A stretch of DNA of 64,000 nucleotides from Promicromonospora thailandica. GTDB lineage: Bacteria > Actinomycetota > Actinomycetes > Actinomycetales > Cellulomonadaceae. Positions 33,494-42,362 of this stretch are shown here, in pieces (positions within the stretch are counted from its first letter, which is position 1; every line of letters starts with the position of its first letter). A program made the translations under genes and the position numbers. The stretch lies in NCBI RefSeq assembly GCF_024171955.1, contig NZ_JAMTCS010000009.1:62001-126000 (forward strand), given 5' to 3'. The notes beneath the pieces are model-generated. The model did no database searches. It worked only from the letters and a program-made list of their open reading frames with translations, and was not told the DNA's origin.

Positions 33494-33548
33494 AGGAGAT
33501 GATCCAGGGCCGATGTGGCCGGCGGGTGCCGGGCGGCACCGTCGAGGC

Positions 33549-33965
33549 ATGACAGCACAGCACCCTCCCGCCCGTCCGGCGCCCGCCCCGATCCCGTGGG
33601 GCGTCGTCGGCGGCCTCGCCGCACTCTCCCTGCTCTGGCCGCTCACCGGGCTCACCGGCCTGTTCGGCACCGGCGCACCCCGCGCCTTCCTGATCATCGG
33701 CGTCACCGCAGCCGTGTGGATCGGCGTGGTCGGCCTCGGCCGCGTGCCCCGCCCCGTGCTCACCCTGACGCTCACCGGCGTGGCCTACGGCCTGGTCGCG
33801 GCCCTGATCGCCGCCGTCGTGCCCGCCCTCAGCGGCTTCGGCGGACCGGGAGCCGCCGGAGCGCCCGCCTGGACCCTGGTCCCGGCCCTGGTCGTCGACG
33901 GCCTGTGGGGCGCCCTCGCGGGCGTCGTCGCCGCCGGCGTGCAGCGGCTGGGCGGCCGGCGATGA
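33549..33965 (+). CDS. Small four-helix membrane protein, function unknown
   Basis: A 138-residue hydrophobic protein with four predicted transmembrane segments (about 17-37, 43-63, 70-95 and 110-132) after a Pro/Ala-rich N-terminus. No family is recognised. The ATG at 33549 is used. Its stop overlaps the start of the multicopper oxidase gene (ATGA), so the two are coupled. It may assist the oxidase at the membrane, but nothing in the sequence shows this. Confidence 0.75.
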   Translation: MTAQHPPARPAPAPIPWGVVGGLAALSLLWPLTGLTGLFGTGAPRAFLIIGVTAAVWIGVVGLGRVPRPVLTLTLTGVAYGLVAALIAAVVPALSGFGGPGAAGAPAWTLVPALVVDGLWGALAGVVAAGVQRLGGRR

Positions 33966-35470
33966 GCGGCGTGCCGCGTCCGCCGCGCGGCCTGCCCGTC
34001 CGGGTCGCCGCGGGACTGGCGGTGCTGGCGCTCGCGGGCTGCGCCCTGGTCCCCGGCTCGGTGAGCCCCGTCGACGAGGTCGAGTTCACGCACGAGCTGC
34101 CGGTGCCACCGCTCGCACCCTCCCGGGTCGTGGACGGCACGCGGGTCTTCTCGCTCACCGCGCAGGAGGGCACCTCCGAGCTCGTCCCAGGCGTGCAGAC
34201 CCCGACGTGGGGCTTCGACGGCCCCTACCTCGGCCCCACCCTGCGGGCCGAGCGCGGCGAGCGCGTGGCCGTCGAGGTGACCAACGACCTGCCCGAGCCC
34301 ACCAGCGTGCACTGGCACGGCATGCACCTGCCCGCCGCGATGGACGGCGGCCCGCACCAGGAGGTCGAGCCGGGCGGCACCTGGCGCCCCACGTGGCGCA
34401 TCGACCAGCCCGCCGCCACCCTCTGGTACCACCCCCACCCGCACGGCCAGACCGAGAAGCACGTCTACCGCGGCCTCGCGGGCCTCTTCCTCCTGGACGA
34501 CGACGCCTCGGTCGCGGCCGACCTGCCGCATGACTACGGCGTCGACGACGTACCCGTGATCGTGCAGGACAAGGTGCTGGACGACGACGGCACGCTCGAG
34601 CTCGACGACAGCGGCGCGGAACCCGGCACGCTCGGCGACGTCGTGCTCACCAACGGCGCCACGGGCGCCTACCACGACGTGACCAGCGAGCGCGTCCGGC
34701 TGCGGCTGCTCAACGGGTCGACGGCACGCACCTACCAGCTCGGCTTCCCGGACCGCCGTATGGACCTCGTGGCCACCGACGGCGGGCTGCTGGAGGCGCC
34801 GGTCGAGGTCGACGACGTGCGGCTCGCCCCGGGGGAGCGCGCCGAGGTCGTGGTACGCCTGGAGCCCGGCGAGACCACGCGGCTGCACTCGTTCGAGGCC
34901 GAGCTGGGCGGCGTCGTCGTGCCGTTCGCGATGGGCGGCAACGACGCGTTCGACGTGCTCGAGCTGCGGGCCGCTGACCGGCTGACGCCCTCGCCCGAGC
35001 CGGCCTGGACGCCGTCGGCCCACGCCGCCGCCGACGCCCTCCACGCGGACGACGCCACCGTGACCCGGACGTTCCAGCTCGACGACCGCCAGATCAACGG
35101 GCGGCGCATGGACATGGGCCGCATCGACGAGACCGCCACCGTCGGCACCACCGAGGTGTGGGAGGTGCGCAGCACCGTCCCGATGCCGCACAGCTTCCAC
35201 GTGCACGACGTCCAGTTCCGCATCCTGTCGGTCGACGGCGACCCGCCGCCCCCGGCGCTGGCGGGACCCAAGGACACCGTCTACCTGGAGCCGAACCGCA
35301 CCTACCGGCTGCTGATGCGGTTCGAGGACTACACCGACCCCGACGTGCCCTACATGTTCCACTGCCACATGCTGTGGCACGAGGACCAGGGGATGATGGG
35401 CCAGTTCGTGGTGGTGGAGCCGGGTCAGGAGGCGGGCACGGACGTGGACGGGCACGCGGGGCACCACTGA
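33962..35470 (+). CDS. Multicopper oxidase lipoprotein (CueO/CotA-like)
   Basis: A 502-residue three-cupredoxin oxidase. A lipoprotein signal with LALAGC puts the anchored Cys at residue 27. All four copper motifs are present: HWHG, HPHPHG, HSFHVH and the C-terminal HCHMLWHEDQGMM that includes the type-1 Cys and axial Met. It oxidises a metal ion or phenolic donor while reducing oxygen to water at the outer face of the membrane. It overlaps the preceding small membrane-protein gene by 4 bp and sits opposite a two-component system. A His-rich tail (GHAGHH) ends the protein. Confidence 0.92.
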   Translation: MSGVPRPPRGLPVRVAAGLAVLALAGCALVPGSVSPVDEVEFTHELPVPPLAPSRVVDGTRVFSLTAQEGTSELVPGVQTPTWGFDGPYLGPTLRAERGERVAVEVTNDLPEPTSVHWHGMHLPAAMDGGPHQEVEPGGTWRPTWRIDQPAATLWYHPHPHGQTEKHVYRGLAGLFLLDDDASVAADLPHDYGVDDVPVIVQDKVLDDDGTLELDDSGAEPGTLGDVVLTNGATGAYHDVTSERVRLRLLNGSTARTYQLGFPDRRMDLVATDGGLLEAPVEVDDVRLAPGERAEVVVRLEPGETTRLHSFEAELGGVVVPFAMGGNDAFDVLELRAADRLTPSPEPAWTPSAHAAADALHADDATVTRTFQLDDRQINGRRMDMGRIDETATVGTTEVWEVRSTVPMPHSFHVHDVQFRILSVDGDPPPPALAGPKDTVYLEPNRTYRLLMRFEDYTDPDVPYMFHCHMLWHEDQGMMGQFVVVEPGQEAGTDVDGHAGHH

Positions 35471-35490
35471 AGGTGTGGCACGCTCGACGC

Positions 35491-36180
35491 GTGACCCTCA
35501 CTCTCCCCACCCGCACCACGCACGTCCTGCTCGACCTCGACGGCACCCTCACCGACTCCGCGCCCGGCATCGTCGCGTCCCTGCGCACCGGCTTCGCCGA
35601 CGCGGGGTTCGCCGTCCCCGCCGACGACGTGCTGCGCACCTTCGTGGGTCCGCCGCTGGGGGCGAGCATGGCGGGCGTCGGCCTCACGGGCGCCGACGCC
35701 GCGGCCGCGATCGCCGCCTACCGCCGGGACTTCGAGGCGCGCGGCATGTTCGACAACTCGGTGTTCCCCGGCATCCCCGAGGCGCTCACCGAGCTGCGGC
35801 AGGCCGGGCTGACCCTCCTGGTCGCGACCGCGAAGCCGGAGCACTACGCCCGGCAGATCGTCGAGCACTTCGGCCTGGACACGTACCTGACCGGCGGGCT
35901 CGACGGCGTGTACGGCGCCAACCCCGAGGCCTTCACCGAGGTGGAGGGCAAGGAGGTGGTGGTCGAGCGCGCGCTGGCCGGCGCCGTCGCGCTCGGCGCG
36001 GACGCCACGCAGGTGGTCATGGTGGGCGACCGCGAGCACGACGTGCACGCCGCCGCCCACCACGGCGTTCCGACCGTCGGCGTGGCGTGGGGCTACGGCG
36101 GGCCGGGAGAGCTGGAGGCGGCCGGCGCCGCCGCGATCGCCCGGACCCCGGGTGAGCTGCGCAAGCTGCTCACGAGCTGA
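35491..36180 (+). CDS. HAD-family phosphatase (Gph/YjjG-like)
   Basis: A 229-residue HAD hydrolase. Motif I is LLDLDGTLTDS (Asp nucleophile), motif II LLVATAKPEHYAR, motif III Lys in EGKEVVVERAL and motif IV MVGDREHDVHAA. A C1 helical cap lies between motifs I and II, as in phosphoglycolate phosphatases. The substrate is unknown. The GTG at 35491 is used; CACGCT ends 6 nt upstream. Its 3' end overlaps the convergent macro-domain gene by 11 bp. Confidence 0.88.
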   Translation: MTLTLPTRTTHVLLDLDGTLTDSAPGIVASLRTGFADAGFAVPADDVLRTFVGPPLGASMAGVGLTGADAAAAIAAYRRDFEARGMFDNSVFPGIPEALTELRQAGLTLLVATAKPEHYARQIVEHFGLDTYLTGGLDGVYGANPEAFTEVEGKEVVVERALAGAVALGADATQVVMVGDREHDVHAAAHHGVPTVGVAWGYGGPGELEAAGAAAIARTPGELRKLLTS

Positions 36181-36715
36181 GGCCCCCGTCGTTCAGCACG
36201 GTCTCGAACACCGCGCGGGGGCGCTCGTCCAGCACCACGAAGCGCACCTCGCGCGGGCTGCCGTCCGGGTGCCCGGCGAGCCACGCCCGGCACGCGGCGA
36301 CCGCGATCCGGGCGACGTCGGGCATGGGCCAGCCGTAGGCTCCGGCGCTGACCGCGGGGAAGGCGATGGTCCGTACGTCGAGCAGGGCGGCCACGTCGAG
36401 CGACCGCGTGAAGCACGAGCCCAGCAGCGCCGGGTCGTCCTGCCCGCGGTGCAGGTTCGGCCCCACCGTGTGGATCACCCACGAGGCGGGCAGGTCGAAC
36501 GCCGGCGTCGCCACGGCGTCGCCGACCGCGAGCCCGTCCGGGTGGGTCGTCTTCCGCAGCCGGCGGCAGGCCTCCAGCAGGCGTGGCCCGGCGGCGGCGT
36601 GCAGCGCGCCGTCGACCCCGCCGCCGCCCAGCAGCGTCGAGTTGGCGGCGTTGACGACGGCGTCGGCGGCGATGCGGGTCAAATCGCCGACCTCGACGGT
36701 CAGGGTGCCGCTCAT
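36170..36715 (-). CDS. Macro-domain protein (O-acetyl-ADP-ribose deacetylase family)
   Basis: A 181-residue single macro domain. DAVVNAANSTLLGGGGVDGALH contains the Asn and Gly-rich loop of MacroD/YmdB enzymes, and FPAVSAGAYGWPM forms the second substrate loop. Such enzymes remove ADP-ribose-linked groups from O-acetyl-ADP-ribose or mono-ADP-ribosylated targets. The ATG at 36715 overlaps the stop of an upstream GNAT gene by 4 bp, so the two are coupled. Confidence 0.92.
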   Translation of the reverse strand: MSGTLTVEVGDLTRIAADAVVNAANSTLLGGGGVDGALHAAAGPRLLEACRRLRKTTHPDGLAVGDAVATPAFDLPASWVIHTVGPNLHRGQDDPALLGSCFTRSLDVAALLDVRTIAFPAVSAGAYGWPMPDVARIAVAACRAWLAGHPDGSPREVRFVVLDERPRAVFETVLNDGGLSS

Positions 36716-37170
36716 GCGACCGACCCCTGGTCCTGCGGACCCGCGCCCGAGCCCGGGCGCTCCATCCACCGGTACCCGTCGTCGACCGGCCGCCAGCCGT
36801 ACCGCTCGTAGAGGCCGTGCGCGTCCGCGGTCGCCAGGAGCGTGCGACGCAGGCCGAGCGGCTCGACGTCGGCCACGACGCCCTCCACGAGGAGCTTGCC
36901 GACGCCCTGACCGCGCACGGCCGGGTCGACGATCACGTCCGCGAGCCAGGCGAAGGTCGCGCCGTCGGTCACGATGCGCGCGAAGCCCACCTGCTCGCCC
37001 GTGGCGCGCCGGTAGACGCCGTAGGGCCGGGAACCGGCGATGGCGGCGTCCATCACGTGCCGCGGGCGCCCCTCGGCCCAGTAGGTGTGCCGGGAGATGA
37101 GCGCGTGCACGCGGGCGGCGTCGATGCGGGCAGGGTCGGCGGAGAACTCGAACGGCGGCTCGTCGGTCAT
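36712..37170 (-). CDS. GNAT-family N-acetyltransferase
   Basis: A 152-residue single-domain GNAT. The acetyl-CoA loop reads DPAVRGQGVGKLLVEG and the C-terminal motif LLATADAHGLYERYGW. The region HTYWAEGRPRHVMDAAIAGS near residues 27-46 matches the family that begins with a YW(A/S)xxR motif. The ATG at 37170 follows a G-rich stretch that partly resembles a ribosome-binding site. It is coupled by a 4-bp overlap to the macro-domain gene. The substrate is unknown. Confidence 0.88.
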   Translation of the reverse strand: MTDEPPFEFSADPARIDAARVHALISRHTYWAEGRPRHVMDAAIAGSRPYGVYRRATGEQVGFARIVTDGATFAWLADVIVDPAVRGQGVGKLLVEGVVADVEPLGLRRTLLATADAHGLYERYGWRPVDDGYRWMERPGSGAGPQDQGSVA

Positions 37171-37232
37171 GGGGGGAGTCAACCACCGGACACTGACACG
37201 CACCGCCGGAGCAAAGCACTCAGGCGAGAGGG

Positions 37233-38462
37233 TCACGGGGCGTACCGGCGGCAGAACTCGCGGAGCGGGCCCTCGGGCACCACGTCCAGGAGCTCCCGGT
37301 AGCGGCCGGCGGCCTCCTCGGTGCGGCCGGTGCGGCGGGCGAGGTCGGCCAGGGCGAGGCTCGCGTCGCGCGCGGCGTACGGCGGGCCGTCGGCCACCAG
37401 GCCCTCCAGGTCGCGCTCGATCCGGTCGAGGTCCGGTGCGCGATCGCCGGTCAGCGCCAGCCGGCCCAGCACCACCAGCCGCGCCACCCGCACGGCCGGC
37501 GAGGGCCAGACCGCCAGCAGCGCGTCGTAGAGCTGGGCGAGGCGCTGCCAGTCGGTCAGCTCGGCCGAGCCCGCAGAGGCGTGCACGCCGGAGATCGCGG
37601 CCTCCAGCGTGAACCGGCCCGGCCGCCCGGGGGTGCGGGCGACCGCGGCGGAGGCGTCGTCCAGGCCGGCCGCCAGCAGGCGCCGGTCCCACGCGGTGCG
37701 GTCCACCTCGTCCAGGGGCAGCGCCACACCGTCCCGTACTCGGCCCGGACGCCGTGCGAGGCCGAGGCGGCACACCGCCCGCAGGCCGAGCACCTCCGGG
37801 TCTGCCGGGTAGCGGGCGACCAGCGCCTCCGCGAGCGTCAGCGCATCGCGCGCCGGGTCCTGGGTGGCGTCGGCGGGCTGGAGCTCGTCGCGCTGGCCCA
37901 CGGTGAACAGACCGGCCACGCACGCGAGCACGATCGGGAGGCGGGCGTCCCGGGCCGCGCCGTCGGGCACCGCGAACTCGCCGCGGGCGCGGGCGAGCGT
38001 GGCCTTGGCACGCGTGAGGCGGGCCGCCGCGGTCGCCTCAGGGATGCCAAGGTGCGCCGCGATCTGCCGGACCGTGAGTCCGCAGACCACGCGCATCGCG
38101 AGGACGAGCTGGGCGCCCGGCGCGATCGCGTCGTCGCACGCGACGAAGAGCAGGGCGAGCCGGTCGTCGAGGTCCTCGCCGGGTTCCGGCGACACGTCCA
38201 CGGGAGCCACCTCCGGCCGGGCGAGCTGGGGCTGGATGCGGGCGAGCACCGCCTGATGACGCAGGGCGTCGAGCCAGGACCGGCGGCCCACCTGGACGCA
38301 CCAGCCCACCAGGTCGGTGATCGCGCCGTCCGGCTGGGCCGCGGCGCGCGCGAACGCCTCGGCGGCGAACTCCTCGCCGTGGTCGAGGCTGCGCGTGGTC
38401 ACCGCGAGCGACCGCACCACCTGGGGCCAGGCGGTGCGGAACGCCGCGGGATCGATCGGCAC
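37233..38462 (-). CDS. ECF sigma factor with C-terminal extension (ECF42-like, DUF6596)
   Basis: A 409-residue sigma-70 ECF factor. Residues 1-80 form region 2 (EEFAAEAFARAAAQPDGAI), residues 110-165 region 4 (VCGLTVRQIAAHLGIPEATA, ARLTRAKATLAR), and residues 180-409 a TPR-like extension (DUF6596) typical of the ECF42 group. No anti-sigma factor is encoded nearby. The DGPF/YCII gene 21 bp upstream on the same strand is the hallmark partner of this group. Start is GTG 38462. The extension is thought to modulate activity. Confidence 0.9.
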   Translation of the reverse strand: MPIDPAAFRTAWPQVVRSLAVTTRSLDHGEEFAAEAFARAAAQPDGAITDLVGWCVQVGRRSWLDALRHQAVLARIQPQLARPEVAPVDVSPEPGEDLDDRLALLFVACDDAIAPGAQLVLAMRVVCGLTVRQIAAHLGIPEATAAARLTRAKATLARARGEFAVPDGAARDARLPIVLACVAGLFTVGQRDELQPADATQDPARDALTLAEALVARYPADPEVLGLRAVCRLGLARRPGRVRDGVALPLDEVDRTAWDRRLLAAGLDDASAAVARTPGRPGRFTLEAAISGVHASAGSAELTDWQRLAQLYDALLAVWPSPAVRVARLVVLGRLALTGDRAPDLDRIERDLEGLVADGPPYAARDASLALADLARRTGRTEEAAGRYRELLDVVPEGPLREFCRRYAP

Positions 38463-38483
38463 ACCGGGTTCCGGAGGGCCGGG

Positions 38484-38867
38484 TCAGGAGCCGAAGCGCA
38501 TGACCTTGCGCCACTCGACCACGTTCGTGCTCGGGACCATCGCGGCGATCCTGCGCGCCGTGGCCTCGTCGCACTCGACCTCGTAGAAGCCCGTGATCAC
38601 CTCGTTGGTGTCCGTGAACGGCGCGTCCGTGTACACGGGCTCCGCGCCGTCCCGGCCCGGGACCACCCAGCCGCCGTACCGCGCGTTCTGCAGGGCGTCG
38701 CTGCCGGTGATCTTGACGCCGAGCTCGGCCACGGCCTCGGCGAACCGCTGGTGCGCCGCCATGTCCTCGTCGAAGTCGTCGCGCGCGCCGTCCTTCAGGT
38801 TCTCCGGGAGGTACCGGTCCGAGTCCCAGTCGTTCTCACGGATCAGGAAGATCCAGGTGTCGGTCAT
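38484..38867 (-). CDS. DGPF/YCII-related protein, partner of ECF42 sigma factor
   Basis: A 127-residue YCII-like protein. ARYGGWVVPG and the variant signature DAPFTDTNEVITGFYEVEC (DAPF rather than DGPF) mark the family, which is encoded next to ECF42 sigma factors and is usually their target. The fold is dimeric alpha-beta; catalytic activity is unproven. The ATG at 38867 follows AGGAG. It precedes the sigma-factor gene, from which it is separated by 21 bp. Confidence 0.87.
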   Translation of the reverse strand: MTDTWIFLIRENDWDSDRYLPENLKDGARDDFDEDMAAHQRFAEAVAELGVKITGSDALQNARYGGWVVPGRDGAEPVYTDAPFTDTNEVITGFYEVECDEATARRIAAMVPSTNVVEWRKVMRFGS

Positions 38868-38946
38868 GTCGAGCTCCTCTTTCGCTGGATGGTGACACGT
38901 CTTGGACGTGCGAGCGACGCCGGATTCGACACCTCGACGAGACCGG

Positions 38947-41424
38947 TCAGCCGATCACCGCGACCGGCACCGCGATCGGCGTGCCGGAGCCGTCCCGGCG
39001 CTCGTCCACCTCGGGCAGGTCGACGGGCTGTCCGCCGGCCCCGAGCGCCCGCGGGGGAGTGGGGCCCACCCAGGCCATGATGAGCCCGTCCTCGCCCTTG
39101 AGCAGCCGCTGCGACCGCACACCGCCGGTCGCCCGGCCCTTGCCCGGGTACAGCGCGAACGGCGTCACCTTGCCCGCGCCGGGCTCGATACCGGGCAGGG
39201 CGTCACCGGCGCCGGCGATGGTCACCACGGACGCCTCGGTGCCGGCCGGGACCGCGCCGAAGAAGACGACCTGCTTGCCCTCGGCCAGCTTGATGCCCGC
39301 CATGCCGCCCGCGGCGCGGCCCTGGGGCCGCACGGATGAGGCGGGGAAGTGCAGCAGCGAGGAGTCGTCGGCCACGAAGACCAGCTCGTCGTCATCGGCG
39401 ACCACGGCGGCGCCCACCACGGTGTCGCCGTCCTTGAGCGCGATCACCGGCCACTCGTCGCCCTTGGCCGGGGCGTCGGACGGTGCCACACGCTTGACGA
39501 CGCCCTGTGCCGTGCCGAGGGCGACGGTCGGGGCGTCGGCGCCGAGCCCGGTCACGGTGCGCACCGTCTCGCCGCGCTCCAGCTCGACCAGCTCGCTGAC
39601 CGGGATGCCGCCCGAGAGCGACGGCGCGCCGTCGGTGGGCGGCAGCGCGGGCAGGTCGAGCACGGAGACACGCAGCATGCGCCCCGCCGACGTCACGAGG
39701 CCCACGTGACCGCGGGTGGTCGCGGCGGCGTCGCCCCGCAGGGCGTCGTGCGCCGCGCGGTTGCCGTCCCGCGGCACCGGGGAGTCGTCGGGGAGCCGGG
39801 CCAGCAGCCCGGTCGCGGACAGCACCACGCGGGTGGGCAGGTCCTTGATCTGGAGGTCCAGCGGGTCGGCCGGCGCGCGGCGTCCGCCGGTCTGGGGCGC
39901 GGCCACCGACCCGACGGAACCGCCCGCGGCGTCGAGCAGGACGGTGCGGCGCGGCGTGCCGTAGGTCTTGGCCACCTCGCCCATCTCGGTGCTGACCAGG
40001 CGGCGCAGCAGCTTCTCGTCGCCCAGGATCTGCTCCAGCTCCGCGATCTCGCGGCGCAGCTCCTCGGCCTCCTTCTCCAGCTCGATGCGGGAGAACTTGG
40101 TCAGGCGGCGCAGCTGCAGGTCGAGGATGTAGGAGGCCTGCGGCTCGGACAGGTCGAAGATCTCGCGCAGGCGGTCGCGGGCGATCGCGGCGTCGTCGGA
40201 CGAGCGGATCACCTGGATCACCTCGTCGATGTCGACGATCGCGACCAGCAGGCCGTCCACGAGGTGCAGCCGCTCCAGGCGCTTGTCCAGGCGGTGCTGC
40301 GAGCGGCGCCGGACCACCGAGATGCGGTGGTCCACCCACACGCGCAGCATCTCGACGAGGCCGAGCGTGCGCGGCTGGCCGTCGACCAGGGCCACGTTGT
40401 TGATGCCGAAGGAGTCCTCCAGCGGCGTCACCCGGTAGAGCTGCTCCAGCACGGCGTCCGGGTCGAACCCGGTCTTGACCTCGATGACCAGGCGCAGGCC
40501 GTGGGTGCGGTCCGTGAGGTCCTGCACGTTGTTGACGCCCTGGATGCGCTTGGCCTTGACGCCGTCGGCGATCTTCTCGATCACCTTCTCCGGGCCCACG
40601 AGGTAGGGCAGCTCGGTGACGACGATGCCCTTGCGGCGCGGCGTCACGTTCTCGACCCGGGCCGTGGCGCGGGTGCGGAACGTGCCGCGGCCCGTGCGGT
40701 ACGCGTCGCGCACGCCGTCGAGCCCCACGATCTTGCCGCCCGTGGGCAGGTCCGGACCCGGCACGAACCGCTGCAGGTCCTCCAGCGTGGCGTCCGGGTT
40801 CTTGATGAGGTGCTGCGCCGCCGAGACGACCTCGACCAAGTTGTGCGGCGCCATGTTGGTGGCCATGCCGACCGCGATGCCGGACGCGCCGTTGACCAGC
40901 AGGTTCGGGATCGCCGACGGCAGCACCTCGGGCTGGGTGAGCTTGTTGTCGTAGTTCGGGACGAAGTCGACGACGTTCTCGTCCAGGCCCGTGGTCATCG
41001 CCATCGACGGCGCGGCCAGGCGGGCCTCGGTGTACCGGGGGGCGGCGGGGCCGTCGTCGAGCGAGCCGAAGTTGCCGTGGCCGTCCACGAGGGGCAGGCG
41101 CAGCGAGAAGTCCTGCGCGAGCCGCACCAGCGCGTCGTAGATGGGGGCGTCACCGTGCGGGTGGAGCTTTCCCATCACCTCGCCGACGACGCGCGACGAC
41201 TTCACGTGCGCGCGGTCGGGGCGCAGGCCCATGTCCGACATCATGTAGAGGATGCGGCGCTGCACGGGCTTGAGGCCGTCGCGCGCGTCGGGGAGGGCCC
41301 GCGAGTAGATGACGGAGTAGGCGTACTCGAGGAACGAGGTCTCCATCTCCGAGGCGACGTCGATGTCCACGACCTTCTCGTGGATCTCGCTCTCGTCGAG
41401 CGGCTGCGACGGCTTGCGCGCCAT
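38947..41424 (-). CDS. parC: DNA topoisomerase IV subunit A
   Basis: An 825-residue type IIA topoisomerase A subunit that, with ParE, decatenates and relaxes DNA. The winged helix/tower region has the catalytic Tyr131 in [11 protein letters not shown] and the quinolone-region motif [14 protein letters not shown], where Ala93 and Asp97 match E. coli GyrA Ser83 and Asp87. A coiled-coil stretch (about 430-490) and a C-terminal beta-pinwheel follow. The GyrA box is degenerate ([14 protein letters not shown]), supporting topo IV over gyrase. The ATG at 41424 follows AGGAG. The upstream spacer carries the AGATCT array. ParE is not in the window. Confidence 0.92.
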   Translation of the reverse strand: MARKPSQPLDESEIHEKVVDIDVASEMETSFLEYAYSVIYSRALPDARDGLKPVQRRILYMMSDMGLRPDRAHVKSSRVVGEVMGKLHPHGDAPIYDALVRLAQDFSLRLPLVDGHGNFGSLDDGPAAPRYTEARLAAPSMAMTTGLDENVVDFVPNYDNKLTQPEVLPSAIPNLLVNGASGIAVGMATNMAPHNLVEVVSAAQHLIKNPDATLEDLQRFVPGPDLPTGGKIVGLDGVRDAYRTGRGTFRTRATARVENVTPRRKGIVVTELPYLVGPEKVIEKIADGVKAKRIQGVNNVQDLTDRTHGLRLVIEVKTGFDPDAVLEQLYRVTPLEDSFGINNVALVDGQPRTLGLVEMLRVWVDHRISVVRRRSQHRLDKRLERLHLVDGLLVAIVDIDEVIQVIRSSDDAAIARDRLREIFDLSEPQASYILDLQLRRLTKFSRIELEKEAEELRREIAELEQILGDEKLLRRLVSTEMGEVAKTYGTPRRTVLLDAAGGSVGSVAAPQTGGRRAPADPLDLQIKDLPTRVVLSATGLLARLPDDSPVPRDGNRAAHDALRGDAAATTRGHVGLVTSAGRMLRVSVLDLPALPPTDGAPSLSGGIPVSELVELERGETVRTVTGLGADAPTVALGTAQGVVKRVAPSDAPAKGDEWPVIALKDGDTVVGAAVVADDDELVFVADDSSLLHFPASSVRPQGRAAGGMAGIKLAEGKQVVFFGAVPAGTEASVVTIAGAGDALPGIEPGAGKVTPFALYPGKGRATGGVRSQRLLKGEDGLIMAWVGPTPPRALGAGGQPVDLPEVDERRDGSGTPIAVPVAVIG

Positions 41425-41517
41425 GGTTCGTGGGGCTCCTGGACTCTGGGGCTGACGGGACAGGCAAACGGTACCCCGCGCCACCGACGCTGCTGACGCT
41501 CCCACACCCACCACCAG

Positions 41518-41772
41518 CGAGATCTGGTGTCCTGCCACCCGCCGAGATCTGGCGTCCCGGCTGCGAGATCTGGTGGCTGCGTCGAGATCTGGCAGTGCGC
41601 CACCAGATCTCGGCGCGGACACCAGATCTCGGTGGGGAACCACCAGATCTCGGCGGGGTAGCCACCACCAGTCAGCAGCCGGCAGCCACCAGATCTCGGC
41701 GCGGTGGCCGCCAGATCTTCGGGCGGGTGACAGGCGGTGACCGGGGTGTGGATTCACCCTCACCAGATCTCG
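41518..41772. repeat. Phased array of ten CCAGATCTCG elements, orientation flips midway
   Basis: Starts at 41518, 41543, 41564 and 41583 read CGAGATCTGG. Those at 41603, 41622, 41643, 41689, 41711 (CCAGATCTTCG) and 41763 read CCAGATCTCG. The first seven are spaced 19-25 bp, close to two helical turns. Each element is centred on the palindrome AGATCT. The array fills the 406-bp divergent spacer between parC and the membrane-protein gene at 41831, with no coding potential, and could be a binding region or a dispersed-repeat cluster. Confidence 0.9.
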
Positions 41773-41818
41773 ACGTGTTCGACAGGTCGCGTGGGTGCAG
41801 GCAGGGTCCCTCACCTGG

Positions 41819-41824
41819 CAGGAT
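41819..41824 (+). promoter_or_regulatory. -10 box CAGGAT, leaderless start of the membrane-protein gene
   Basis: CAGGAT ends 6 nt before the ATG at 41831. The nearest array element (41763-41772) lies 46 bp upstream of this box. Confidence 0.4.
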
Positions 41825-41830
41825 TGGGGC

Positions 41831-42286
41831 ATGCCCGAATCGCCGCTGGTCAGCAGGTCAGCCACCGTGCCGGGCTGGTTGGCCCGGGTCGGACTCGCCT
41901 ACGGCGTCGTGGGGCTGAGCGTGGTGCCCGTGCTCGTGGTCGGCGCCCTCGTCACGTGGTGGATGCAGTCGTGGACCTGCGCCGAGCAGGAGTGGGGCTG
42001 CCTGGAGCAGGGCATCACCATGTGGGCCGGTCTGGCGATCCTCGCCGCGGTGCTGCACATCGTCGTCGCGATGCGGGCCGGGCTGGGTGTCGTGCACGGC
42101 CTCGTGGTGGTCGCCGTCGCCGCCGTCGCGGCCAACGTCGCGCCCGCGCTGGGCGCCTGGCTCCTGCTCGCGGTGGGACCGGCGGTGGCCGCCATCCTGA
42201 CCGCGTCCGGCCCGAGCCGGCGGCAGCGGCTGGTGCTGGTCGGCTTCGGCGTGATGCTGCTCGTGGGCACCGTGCTGGTGCGCTGA
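41831..42286 (+). CDS. Four-helix membrane protein, function unknown
   Basis: A 151-residue integral membrane protein. Hydrophobic helices occupy about 18-43, 63-85, 90-112 and 120-148; [15 protein letters not shown] precedes the first and a short RRQR loop precedes the last. The loop [15 protein letters not shown] has two Cys that could form a disulfide outside. The family is not recognised. It is separated from parC by the AGATCT array and shares a strand with the Pat gene 76 bp downstream. Confidence 0.75.
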   Translation: MPESPLVSRSATVPGWLARVGLAYGVVGLSVVPVLVVGALVTWWMQSWTCAEQEWGCLEQGITMWAGLAILAAVLHIVVAMRAGLGVVHGLVVVAVAAVAANVAPALGAWLLLAVGPAVAAILTASGPSRRQRLVLVGFGVMLLVGTVLVR

Positions 42287-42349
42287 GCCGGGGGCCCGCC
42301 GCTCCGGTGCCCGGGCGTCGTCTCCCGGCCCGGTGTCGGTGCCGGTCGT

Positions 42350-42355
42350 TAGCCT
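42350..42355 (+). promoter_or_regulatory. -10 box TAGCCT, leaderless start of the Pat-type gene
   Basis: TAGCCT ends 7 nt before the GTG at 42363. Confidence 0.5.
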
Positions 42356-42362
42356 TGGTGCC

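Noticed and set aside
38947-41424. Calling the gene gyrA
   Set aside because: The C-terminal GyrA box is degenerate and no gyrB or dnaA-type context is present; topo IV A fits better.
41518-41772. AGATCT array as a CRISPR array
   Set aside because: Elements are only 10 bp, occur in both orientations and have no constant repeat-spacer length.
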